Part shown: positions 1 through 7,147 of the stretch, one piece after another | Position numbering within the stretch: position 1 is the stretch's first letter | Layout of the letters: each line of letters starts with the position of its first letter | NCBI GenBank assembly: GCA_045541355.1 | Contig: JAZQIW010000010.1 | Span: 1-11,721, forward strand | DNA: 11,721 nt | Origin: UMGS1387 sp045541355 | Lineage (GTDB): Bacteria; Bacillota; Clostridia; Oscillospirales; CAG-382 | Reading direction: 5' to 3' | Notes under the pieces: model-generated | Database searches by the model: none | Told to the model about the DNA's origin: nothing | What the model saw: the letters and a program-made list of their open reading frames with translations, nothing else | Translations under genes and position numbers: made by a program

Positions 1-2874
1 ATACTTCAGCACTATACAATGAACAGTACTGTGGCTGATATAGGAGAATACCTTTCTTCTAAGAAGCAGGAGCCTGCGGCAAAGGAAGAAAAGCAGCCCG
101 AGGCAAAGAAGGAAGAAGTAGGGGCAGAGACAAAGACAGAACCTGACGTAAAACCCGAGACAAAGCCCGCTGCCGAAGGTAAACCTGAGAAAAAAGCAGA
201 ACCCAAGACAGAACCTAAGACTGAACAGAAAGCTCCTGTTAAGACAGAAAATGATGATAGAAAAGCTCCCGCCGCACGTCAGAACGGGACTCAGAATTTT
301 GCTCCCGGAAATGACAATAGGGAAAACAAGCCCTCCTTTAACCAGAAGGACGGTGTAAAGAAGCCTTTTGACCCGAATAGAAAGGGTACATTTGATAAGA
401 ATAATAACGCACCCAGAAGCTTTGGTGATAAGAAGCCCTTTGGAAATAATAACGGACAGGGCGGCATGAGTTATAGCGAAAGACAGCTTGAAAAGCAAAT
501 CGGTAAGATTGCAAAAGAGGGCGCTGCACTTGCAAAGCAGGAGGGAAGAAGCGTTGAGCCTTATCCCAAGTTTGATAAGAACGAGCGTTTTGATAAGTAT
601 GCAAACGTTAAGTTTACAAAGGACGGCTTTGTAAATGTTGATACCCCCAAGAGTGCACCCCAAAAGCCTAAGTTCCAGAAGAGCTCCTTTAACCAGAATC
701 GTTCTATGGATAAGGATGAGGATTCCCAGTCGGTTCGCCAGCCCAGCTTAAAGCCGGTTTACGATAAAGACGGAAGAATAAGAAGCAGATATGCAGGCGA
801 GAGAATTGAAGGTGCTCAGCACGAGCTTGACAGCGAAGGAAAGGTAGTAGTTGATATCAGAACAAGCGAGGTTGACCTTTCAAAGTATGACGAAAGACTT
901 GACAGCCTCGTTCCTGATGCACTTGATAATGACAGAGCACCAAAAGGCGGTAAGAAAAAGGCACAGGGCGGCATCCAGAAGGGTGTCGGCGGCAGAATCA
1001 ACAGAAATGAAGCTGCTGCTCGTGATTTTGCTCCCTCCTTCTCGGGTAAGGGCAAAAAGGGCAAGAATAAGATTCAGTCACAGCCCGCACCGACAGTTAA
1101 GTTTACAGGCCCCATAACCGTGGGTGAGGATATTATGATTTCCGACCTTGCAACAAAGCTTATGATTACAACAGGTGAGGTAATCAAGAAGCTTCTCATG
1201 ATGGGACTTCCCATGGATGCGGTTGGTGCAAATAAGATAGTTGATTTTGATACGGCATATCTTCTTGCTGATGAAATGGGCATTGCCTGCGAAAGAGAGG
1301 TTGTTCTTTCAATCGAGGAAAAACTCTTCGGTACAGAAGAACAGCAGCAGGCAGTAAACGAAGATAATCTTGTTGAAAGAAGCCCTGTTGTATGTGTAAT
1401 GGGTCACGTTGACCACGGTAAGACATCACTCCTTGACGCAATCAGAAACGCAAACGTAACTGCAGGTGAGGCGGGTGGTATTACTCAGCACATCGGTGCA
1501 TACAGAGTAAGACTTAATGACAGGGATATTACCTTCCTTGACACTCCCGGCCATGAAGCATTTACAGCCATGAGAGCAAGAGGCGCACAGGCTACTGATA
1601 TTGCAATCCTTGTTGTTGCAGCAGATGATGGTATCATGCCTCAGACGGTTGAAGCCATTAATCACGCAAAGGCGGCAGGCGTTTCCATTATCGTTGCTAT
1701 CAACAAGATTGATAAACCCAGTGCAAATATTGATAACGTAAAGCAGGCGCTTGCAAACTATGAGCTTATTCCCGAAGAGTGGGGCGGAGATACAATTTGC
1801 GTACCTGTGTCTGCTCTTCAGCATAAGGGTATTGATGAGCTTCTTGAAATGGTACTGCTTGTTGCAGACATGAAGGAGCTGAAAGCTAATCCCAACTGCG
1901 ATGCAAAGGGTATTGTTATTGAAGCAAAGCTTGATAAGGGAAGAGGCCCTGTTGCGACTGTGCTCGTTCAGCACGGTACTTTAAGACGCGGTGACGTTGT
2001 AATTGCAGGTACTGCAATAGGTCACGTCAGAGCCATGACAGACTATAAGGGTATGACGGTTAAGGAAGCCGGTCCCTCCGTGCCTGTTGAAATCACAGGT
2101 CTTTCGGAAGCACCTGAGGGCGGCGATGAATTCAGAGTTGTTGCTGATGAAAGAATGGCAAAGGCGCTTGTTGATGAAAGAAAGACAAAGGCTAAGGAAG
2201 AAATATTCAAGGCTAATGCCAAGGTTTCTCTTGATACACTCTTTGACCAGCTCAAGGAAGGTACAAAAGAGCTTGCCATCATTGTAAAGGCTGACGTTCA
2301 GGGCTCCGCAGAAGCAGTTAAATCCAGCCTTGAAAAGCTGAGCAATGAAGAGGTTAAGGTTAAGGTCATTCACTCGGCTGCCGGCGGTATTACCGAAAAC
2401 GATGTTACGCTCGCTTCTGCATCAAATGCTATTGTCGTTGGCTTTAATGTAAGACCGGATAAGGCGGCTGTTGACTCTGCTGAAAATCATAAGGTTGATG
2501 TAAGAACTTATAGAGTTATTTATGAGTGTATTGAAGAAATTACTGCGGCTATTAACGGTATGCTTGCTCCCGAATACAGAGAGGTTGTTATGGGTAGAGC
2601 TCAGGTTCGTCAGACTATTAAGGTTCCGGGCATCGGCTTTATCGCAGGCTCATACGTTCAGGATGGTAAGATAACACGTGCTTGTCAGATAAGAGTAGTA
2701 AGAGACGGTGCTATTATTTTTGAAGATAAGATTGCATCCCTCAGAAGATTCAAGGATGACGTTAAGGAAGTAGCCACAGGCTATGAATGCGGTATCGGTC
2801 TTGAACGCTTCAACGATATTAAGGAAAACGATATTCTCGAGGCTTTCATTATGGAGGAAGTTAAGAGAGGCTAA
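1..2874 (+). CDS. infB: Translation initiation factor IF-2, 5' end outside window
   Basis: IF-2 is the translational GTPase that brings initiator fMet-tRNA to the 30S subunit and promotes 50S joining. Numbered from the first visible ATG (base 19): a Lys/Glu/Pro/Thr-rich low-complexity stretch (about 16-80); an Asn/Phe/Gly/Lys-rich stretch with KKPF at 114-117 and 138-141; an IF2_N domain (about 368-430); then the GTPase core with G1 GHVDHGKT 462-469, G3 DTPGH 508-512, G4 NKID 562-565 and G5 SAL 598-600, followed by the beta-barrel and C-terminal domains that bind fMet-tRNA. The ATG at 19 has no Shine-Dalgarno upstream and the frame is open to base 1, so the real start, with the usual small N-terminal IF2 subdomain, is probably left of the window. 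The 951 visible residues are already long for the family because of the linker. rbfA follows after 20 bases, as in the common nusA-infB-rbfA operon. Confidence 0.97.
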   Translation: MLQHYTMNSTVADIGEYLSSKKQEPAAKEEKQPEAKKEEVGAETKTEPDVKPETKPAAEGKPEKKAEPKTEPKTEQKAPVKTENDDRKAPAARQNGTQNFAPGNDNRENKPSFNQKDGVKKPFDPNRKGTFDKNNNAPRSFGDKKPFGNNNGQGGMSYSERQLEKQIGKIAKEGAALAKQEGRSVEPYPKFDKNERFDKYANVKFTKDGFVNVDTPKSAPQKPKFQKSSFNQNRSMDKDEDSQSVRQPSLKPVYDKDGRIRSRYAGERIEGAQHELDSEGKVVVDIRTSEVDLSKYDERLDSLVPDALDNDRAPKGGKKKAQGGIQKGVGGRINRNEAAARDFAPSFSGKGKKGKNKIQSQPAPTVKFTGPITVGEDIMISDLATKLMITTGEVIKKLLMMGLPMDAVGANKIVDFDTAYLLADEMGIACEREVVLSIEEKLFGTEEQQQAVNEDNLVERSPVVCVMGHVDHGKTSLLDAIRNANVTAGEAGGITQHIGAYRVRLNDRDITFLDTPGHEAFTAMRARGAQATDIAILVVAADDGIMPQTVEAINHAKAAGVSIIVAINKIDKPSANIDNVKQALANYELIPEEWGGDTICVPVSALQHKGIDELLEMVLLVADMKELKANPNCDAKGIVIEAKLDKGRGPVATVLVQHGTLRRGDVVIAGTAIGHVRAMTDYKGMTVKEAGPSVPVEITGLSEAPEGGDEFRVVADERMAKALVDERKTKAKEEIFKANAKVSLDTLFDQLKEGTKELAIIVKADVQGSAEAVKSSLEKLSNEEVKVKVIHSAAGGITENDVTLASASNAIVVGFNVRPDKAAVDSAENHKVDVRTYRVIYECIEEITAAINGMLAPEYREVVMGRAQVRQTIKVPGIGFIAGSYVQDGKITRACQIRVVRDGAIIFEDKIASLRRFKDDVKEVATGYECGIGLERFNDIKENDILEAFIMEEVKRG

Positions 2875-2894
2875 TTAATACGGAGGTATAATAA

Positions 2895-3248
2895 ATGCCT
2901 TTAAAGAAAAAGGTTGTGCACCATACAGACAGGGTGAACGAAGAGATAGCAAGAGAGCTTATGTATATCCTAAAGGATGTCAAGGATCCCAGAGTTTCAA
3001 AGTGCTTTATAAGCATTACAAGAACCGAGACAACAGCCGATCAAAAGTATTGTAAGATTCATTACAGTGTTATGAACGGCGATCCGAAAGAGGTAAAGGC
3101 GGGACTTAAATCTGCGCTTGGATATATAAGACGCGAGCTTTCATCAAGACTCAGTCTTCGCAACACACCCGAGCTTAACTTTGTCTATGACGAAGGAATG
3201 GAGCACGGTGCAAAGATAGCGGAAATTCTTAAAACAATCGGAGAATAA
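2895..3248 (+). CDS. rbfA: 30S ribosome-binding factor A
   Basis: RbfA is a small single-domain KH-like protein that binds immature 30S subunits and helps late 16S rRNA 5'-end maturation, notably in the cold. The 117-residue length is typical. Family signs visible are the N-terminal segment with RVNEEIARELMYIL, the following DPRVSKCFISITRTE strand, and the C-terminal ELNFVYDEGMEHGAKI helix region close to the conserved L.F..D...E.G..I pattern. A strong GGAGGT at 2882-2887 sits 7 bases before the ATG. It follows infB by 20 bases and is surely co-transcribed with it. The gene next expected in many Firmicutes (an nrnA-type DHH phosphoesterase, then truB) is absent; a hairpin terminator follows instead. 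Confidence 0.95.
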   Translation: MPLKKKVVHHTDRVNEEIARELMYILKDVKDPRVSKCFISITRTETTADQKYCKIHYSVMNGDPKEVKAGLKSALGYIRRELSSRLSLRNTPELNFVYDEGMEHGAKIAEILKTIGE

Positions 3249-3262
3249 ACGCTGTTGAGAAA

Positions 3263-3310
3263 AAAGCGGTGAAGAAGAGAATTATAAGGCTTTTCCCACC
3301 GCTTTGTTTT
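3263..3310 (+). terminator. Probable intrinsic terminator after rbfA
   Basis: A perfect 9-bp stem (AAAGCGGTG at 3263-3271 with CACCGCTTT at 3297-3305) encloses a 25-base loop and is followed by GTTTT. It lies 14 bases past the rbfA stop, so it fits termination of the infB-rbfA transcript. The loop is large and the T-run is broken by one G, so termination may be partial. The next gene's ribosome binding site begins only 12 bases after the T-run. Confidence 0.65.
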
Positions 3311-3333
3311 AAAAAAATATATGGAGGAAGCAA

Positions 3334-4728
3334 ATGAGTACAAGGGATAGACTTTGGCGTATACTTGAAAAGGCAGAAATACTGGTTGCCGGAATACTGT
3401 TTTTTGTCATGCTTGTATCCTGCGGACTTTATATTGATATGAAGATGAACGGTAAAACCTCGTCACTTCCTTCAATGTCCGAGAATGAAAAGAGAATACT
3501 TTTGCGTTCCGATTCCTCCATAAGCGTATCCTATAAGGATGACCTGTTGGAGCCGGTTTTCGTGGGAATAAAGAACGATGAACAGATGGTTTGTGCAAAC
3601 ATAGACAGAAAAGCAAGAAAAAGCTTTGAAAATGCAACACATGATATCATGTATTCACTGTTCTCGGGCACTTCACATGAGCTTTCAGGCTCCCATACCG
3701 ACTACATACAGGCATTGAAAAACAGCAGAAGGTATATGCTTGTCAGCTTTTTTGACGACATACCTGCTGCGGCATTTCTGCCGTGCCTTTCAAAGGAGTA
3801 TGAGCAGACCCTGTCAAGCTCAATGCTTTTTGATGTAAAGCACCTGTTTATTCTTCCTGATGAGGATGAAAATGTGTTTGGAGTGTGTGTGTCCTCGGAT
3901 AATGATATTAATCTCCTCTATCCCGACAGTGACATATCCTTTAACAGAATCCCCGGCACTTCATATGATATAAATGAGGGTTATTCTAATTTTGAATATC
4001 TCGACGGGGAGCTTATTTCACCCGTAATCAGCACATCCTTTAATGCCCCTATGTATAAAACATCTCCCATGGCATTGCTTTACGGTAAAGATAAGAATTC
4101 CGAATGGGTAGCTGAACTTCTTGGTACTTTTTCTATAAATATAAACCTCGTAAAGAGCTATTCGTCAAAGAATTATACAGAGATTAATTATGTTGATGAA
4201 CTGCATGAGGTTTATATTGACGATTCAGGAAAAGTAGTTTTCCGAACGTCTGAAGGCGAGGGAGTGGGTCTTGAGGAATTTCTCGGCTTTGTTCCCGACC
4301 GTTCAAATGGATTTTCGTTTTCCGATAAGCTGTTTGCGGTGAGAACGCTTGTCAATAGACTGTCTCCCGCATCTTCACTCGGAGAATACTCCATTGTAGG
4401 TATAGAATATGATGAGCACAGTAATACAATGGGGGTGTATTTGAAGTATTTTGTAGACGGTGCGGCATACAGCAGAGATGCATACGATGCTGCTTTTGAA
4501 ATAGCAGGAAATAATCTTGTGTACGCAAGCTTTGTGAGCGTTGTCTGTGCCGAGACTCAAGCAAAGTCACTTTGTATTCCTCAGTCACTCGCAGCCTCCC
4601 TTTTCAGCGGAGATACTGATAGCTCTCCCGTATATTTTTCATCCCTTTCAGCACCGCTTGCCGAATATGGATATGCAAGGCGTGTTGAGTGGTCTAAAAA
4701 CGCAAAACGAGCAGGGGAGGAAGAATAA
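3334..4728 (+). CDS. YycH-like membrane-anchored regulator of WalK
   Basis: This is probably a YycH-family protein, which in Bacillus sits in the membrane with YycI and modulates the WalK histidine kinase that controls cell-wall turnover. Seen directly: 464 residues (B. subtilis YycH is about 455), a short basic N-terminus, one transmembrane segment at about residues 16-36, then a wholly extracytoplasmic acidic domain with no catalytic motif. The part around residues 286-310 (HEVYIDDSGKVVFRT) and the following alternating strand/helix region resemble the YycH beta-rich fold. The GGAGG at 3323-3327 lies 6 bases before the ATG. The strongest support is the partner: the stop overlaps by one base the start of a YycI-like gene, the same order as yycH-yycI. 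No walR or walK is visible here. Sequence identity to known YycH looks low, so the family call is an inference from pattern, size and context; an unrelated anchored protein is the alternative. Confidence 0.6.
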   Translation: MSTRDRLWRILEKAEILVAGILFFVMLVSCGLYIDMKMNGKTSSLPSMSENEKRILLRSDSSISVSYKDDLLEPVFVGIKNDEQMVCANIDRKARKSFENATHDIMYSLFSGTSHELSGSHTDYIQALKNSRRYMLVSFFDDIPAAAFLPCLSKEYEQTLSSSMLFDVKHLFILPDEDENVFGVCVSSDNDINLLYPDSDISFNRIPGTSYDINEGYSNFEYLDGELISPVISTSFNAPMYKTSPMALLYGKDKNSEWVAELLGTFSININLVKSYSSKNYTEINYVDELHEVYIDDSGKVVFRTSEGEGVGLEEFLGFVPDRSNGFSFSDKLFAVRTLVNRLSPASSLGEYSIVGIEYDEHSNTMGVYLKYFVDGAAYSRDAYDAAFEIAGNNLVYASFVSVVCAETQAKSLCIPQSLAASLFSGDTDSSPVYFSSLSAPLAEYGYARRVEWSKNAKRAGEEE

Positions 4729-5636
4729 TGGAGCAAAAGAAGGTAGTAGGCTTTTTAATTGCAGTCTTTCTTGTGCTTTCGGTGCTCTTTCTTTCTTTGT
4801 ACCGAAGCGAAGAAATCAGTAAAACAACCTTGTCCGATGACTTTATTGAGGGTGCTGTGGAAAACCTTTCTTCATCAGACATCAGAATAGAAGAATCTGT
4901 AATAGTCAGAGATATTCCCGACGATGATATTTACTATTTTGATAATAGTGATACAGAGGGAAATAACGAAAGAATAATAAAAGCTGTAATTGATACAGTA
5001 TATGAGAATGAAAATGTGACAACAACGCGTTTTGATACTCCCGCAGGCGTGTCGGTGGGTATTTATTCGGGTGATGATGATTCTGCCGAGCTTGGAAGAA
5101 TTGTCTTTTCCGATAATGATTTTTCCTTCAGGTATTCAAAAAAAGGTGTCAGTGTGTCGGGGGCAGACCTTCCTGTTTTCGGCTTTGATGAGGAAACTGC
5201 TTCGGCAGAGGAGCAGAATGTTGTTGACAGAATTTGCCGTGCCCTTGCGGAAAAGGAACATAATTCTTACCGTATATCGGGTGTCGGCGGTGATGAAAAT
5301 TATAAAATAGTAACTGCGTTCAAAACAATAGAGAAAAAAGATATAACAGATGTTTATCTTAATTTTGTTTTTGAAAACGGAACGCTTGTTGCTGCAACCG
5401 GAAGTTGGTTTACCTACACACCAAAGGCGAAATATCACGAAAGTCTTACTGATGGCGTAAATGTGCTTTATAAGCTTAATCTTGCCGATATTAAGTCTGT
5501 TGATGGAGAGAGAACGGTTTATCGCTTGAAAAAGTCAACCGATAATAACTGTTATCTTGTGCCTGCGTGGGAAATCAGCTATACGGATAAGAATGATAAT
5601 GCGAGGAAGGCATATTTCGACGCATTGGAAAAATAA
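4728..5636 (+). CDS. YycI-like membrane-anchored regulatory protein
   Basis: This is probably YycI, the partner of YycH in the membrane complex that tunes the WalK kinase. Its 302 residues compare with about 280 in B. subtilis YycI. There is one N-terminal transmembrane segment (about residues 7-24) with a very short cytoplasmic tail, then an extracytoplasmic domain. The C-terminal third carries a YycI-like pattern: a strand ending in FENGTLVAATGSW, a helix and DGVNVLYKL segment, then YLVPAWEISYTD followed by the terminal KAYFDALEK, close to the family's PTWRI...YYVNA ending. The ATG (4728-4730) shares its A with the upstream stop TAA, and GGAGG at 4716-4720 supports it, so the two proteins are translationally coupled. 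No enzyme motif is seen. murA lies downstream behind its own promoter. Confidence 0.62.
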   Translation: MEQKKVVGFLIAVFLVLSVLFLSLYRSEEISKTTLSDDFIEGAVENLSSSDIRIEESVIVRDIPDDDIYYFDNSDTEGNNERIIKAVIDTVYENENVTTTRFDTPAGVSVGIYSGDDDSAELGRIVFSDNDFSFRYSKKGVSVSGADLPVFGFDEETASAEEQNVVDRICRALAEKEHNSYRISGVGGDENYKIVTAFKTIEKKDITDVYLNFVFENGTLVAATGSWFTYTPKAKYHESLTDGVNVLYKLNLADIKSVDGERTVYRLKKSTDNNCYLVPAWEISYTDKNDNARKAYFDALEK

Positions 5637-5665
5637 AAAGAATATATGAAAATGTAAAAAAACTA

Positions 5666-5694
5666 TTCCATTTTATAATTGTTTATGGTACAAT
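5666..5694 (+). promoter_or_regulatory. Extended -10 promoter upstream of murA
   Basis: TACAAT at 5689-5694 is preceded directly by TGG (5686-5688), a perfect TGn extended -10. The -35 at the 17-base spacing, TTCCAT at 5666-5671, is weak, which is usual for extended -10 promoters. Transcription would begin near 5701 and leave a leader of about 67 bases before murA. No terminator is visible between the yycI-like stop (5636) and this site, so read-through from the upstream pair may also feed murA. Confidence 0.55.
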
Positions 5695-5767
5695 ATACAC
5701 ATAAACTTGCAATTTCTGGATTTTAATGTCCTTTCTATAATTAAATTTGTTCGGAGGCAAGGCTTTA

Positions 5768-7045
5768 ATGGATAAAATTGTCATTAAGGGCAACACGCCG
5801 TTAAACGGAAGTATTGAAGTCAGCGGAATGAAAAACTCTGCTGTTGCCATAATATTTGGCACAATACTTTGTGAAGACGTGTGTGTTCTTCATAATATAC
5901 CCATGATAAGCGACGTTCAGGCATCCTTTGATATTTTGAAATCCATGGGTGCAGAGATAACACAGATTGATAAGACAACCTTTGAAATAGATACAAGAGT
6001 AATAAATCAGGGCGCTGCTCCTTTTGAGCTTGTAAGAAAAATGCGTGCATCCTATTACATACTCGGCTCTGAGCTCGGAAGATTCGGCAGAGCAAAGGCA
6101 GCATATCCCGGTGGCTGTGAAATCGGAGCAAGACCTATTGACCAGCATATTAAGGCATTTGAAGCGTTGGGTGCTCGTGTTGAATGTGATGATGATATGA
6201 AATCGGTCACCATTACAACGGGTGAAAATGGGCTTTATGGTGATAGCGTATTTATGGATATTGTGTCTGTTGGTGCAACCATCAACGCAATTCTCGCTGC
6301 AGTTAAGGTTCCCGGTACAACCGTTATTGATAATGCGGCGCGTGAGCCTCATGTTGTTGACCTTGCAAACTTCCTTAATACCGCAGGTGCTGATGTTTCG
6401 GGTGCAGGTACAGATACTATTAAAATACGCGGCGTTGAGAGCCTTCACGGTGTAAATTATGATATAATACCCGACATGATAGAGGCGGGCACCTTTATGA
6501 TTGCGGCGGCTGCAACAGGCGGGGAGCTTATGATTACAAACGTTATTCCAAAGCACCTTGAATCCCTTACCGCAAAGCTTACTGATATGGGGGTTGAGGT
6601 TGAAGAGTTTGACGATGCAGTCAGAGTCAAGTATACAGGTGAATTAAAGGGAATTAACGTCAAAACCTTGCCGTATCCCGGTTTCCCGACGGACATGAAT
6701 CCCCAGATGGGCGTTCTTATGTGTATGGCAGACGGAAAGTCTGTAATGAGAGAAGGCGTTTGGGATAATAGATTCAAGTATTGTGATGAGCTTTATAAAA
6801 TGGGCGCGGCAATTAAGGTTTCGGATGGAAAAATGGCGGAATTTCTCGGCGGAGCAAAGCTTACAGGTGCAGATGTTACAGCCTGTGATTTACGTGCAGG
6901 TGCGGCAATGATTATAGCGGGACTTGCGGCTAACGGAGAGACAAGAATTGATAATATCAAGCATATTCAAAGAGGATATGAGGATATTGTCGGAAAGCTT
7001 CGCGGAGTGGGAGCCGATATTTGCCTTGAAAGCTCGGATAATTAA
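5768..7045 (+). CDS. murA: UDP-N-acetylglucosamine 1-carboxyvinyltransferase
   Basis: MurA transfers enolpyruvate from PEP to UDP-GlcNAc in the cytoplasm, the first committed step of peptidoglycan synthesis. The protein has the two-domain EPSP-synthase fold and a standard 425 residues. Key residues are all present: Lys22-Asn23 in the SGMKNS motif, catalytic Cys117 in PGGCEIGARPID, Asp309 in YPGFPTDM and Arg402 in QRGYED, corresponding to E. coli K22, N23, C115, D305 and R397. Having Cys rather than Asp predicts a fosfomycin-sensitive enzyme. The ATG at 5768 is chosen because GGAGG (5753-5757) lies 10 bases upstream; a TTG at 5747 in the same frame would place that site inside the gene and add seven residues not typical of the family. 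Firmicutes often carry two MurA paralogues; which one this is cannot be told here. The adjacent YycHI-like pair shares the wall theme. Confidence 0.97.
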   Translation: MDKIVIKGNTPLNGSIEVSGMKNSAVAIIFGTILCEDVCVLHNIPMISDVQASFDILKSMGAEITQIDKTTFEIDTRVINQGAAPFELVRKMRASYYILGSELGRFGRAKAAYPGGCEIGARPIDQHIKAFEALGARVECDDDMKSVTITTGENGLYGDSVFMDIVSVGATINAILAAVKVPGTTVIDNAAREPHVVDLANFLNTAGADVSGAGTDTIKIRGVESLHGVNYDIIPDMIEAGTFMIAAAATGGELMITNVIPKHLESLTAKLTDMGVEVEEFDDAVRVKYTGELKGINVKTLPYPGFPTDMNPQMGVLMCMADGKSVMREGVWDNRFKYCDELYKMGAAIKVSDGKMAEFLGGAKLTGADVTACDLRAGAAMIIAGLAANGETRIDNIKHIQRGYEDIVGKLRGVGADICLESSDN

Positions 7046-7054
7046 GATTTGATG

Positions 7055-7079
7055 TGGACGGATTATGGTGATTCGTCCA
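7055..7079 (+). other. Stem-loop after murA
   Basis: TGGACGGAT (7055-7063) pairs with ATTCGTCCA (7071-7079) through nine pairs, one of them G-U, around a 7-base loop. It starts 10 bases after the murA stop. There is no T-run behind it, so it is not a convincing intrinsic terminator; an mRNA 3'-end stabiliser, a processing site or a protein-binding inverted repeat ahead of the phosphatase gene are alternatives. Confidence 0.45.
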
Positions 7080-7117
7080 TTATCTTCAGTAATGAGCAGT
7101 TTATATATGATTTGTTG

Positions 7118-7126
7118 TGCTATAAA
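7118..7126 (+). promoter_or_regulatory. Possible extended -10 element for the phosphatase gene
   Basis: TGC followed by TATAAA (7118-7126) matches an extended -10. No good -35 lies 17 bases upstream, and the predicted start near 7133 would leave a leader of only about 15 bases with a partly trimmed ribosome binding site. No recognisable Pho box was seen. Weak. Confidence 0.25.
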
Positions 7127-7147
7127 GTAGGAAAGGAAAGATGTTTT

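Noticed and set aside
1426..1974. 182-codon minus-strand open frame inside infB
   Set aside because: It overlaps the conserved GTPase domain of IF-2 and its composition is that of a shadow frame.
4541..4822. 93-codon plus-strand frame across the yycH/yycI junction
   Set aside because: It lies out of frame over two coupled genes with good start signals and shows no recognisable protein pattern.
5641..5680. AAAATG/CATTTT inverted repeat after the yycI-like gene as a terminator
   Set aside because: The stem is six A/T-rich pairs with a 14-base loop, too weak to call.
5747..5767. TTG start for murA
   Set aside because: It would place the GGAGG ribosome binding site inside the gene; the ATG at 5768 gives the normal MurA N-terminus.
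5801..6556. 251-codon open frame on the minus strand opposite murA
   Set aside because: It is fully antisense to an intact murA, is Cys/Asn/Ile-rich without domain pattern, and has no ribosome binding site; it reflects murA codon bias.
7049..7147. Upstream ATG for the phosphatase
   Set aside because: It would add 33 residues ahead of a clear signal peptide and translate through the hairpin; it has no ribosome binding site, while the ATG at 7148 does.
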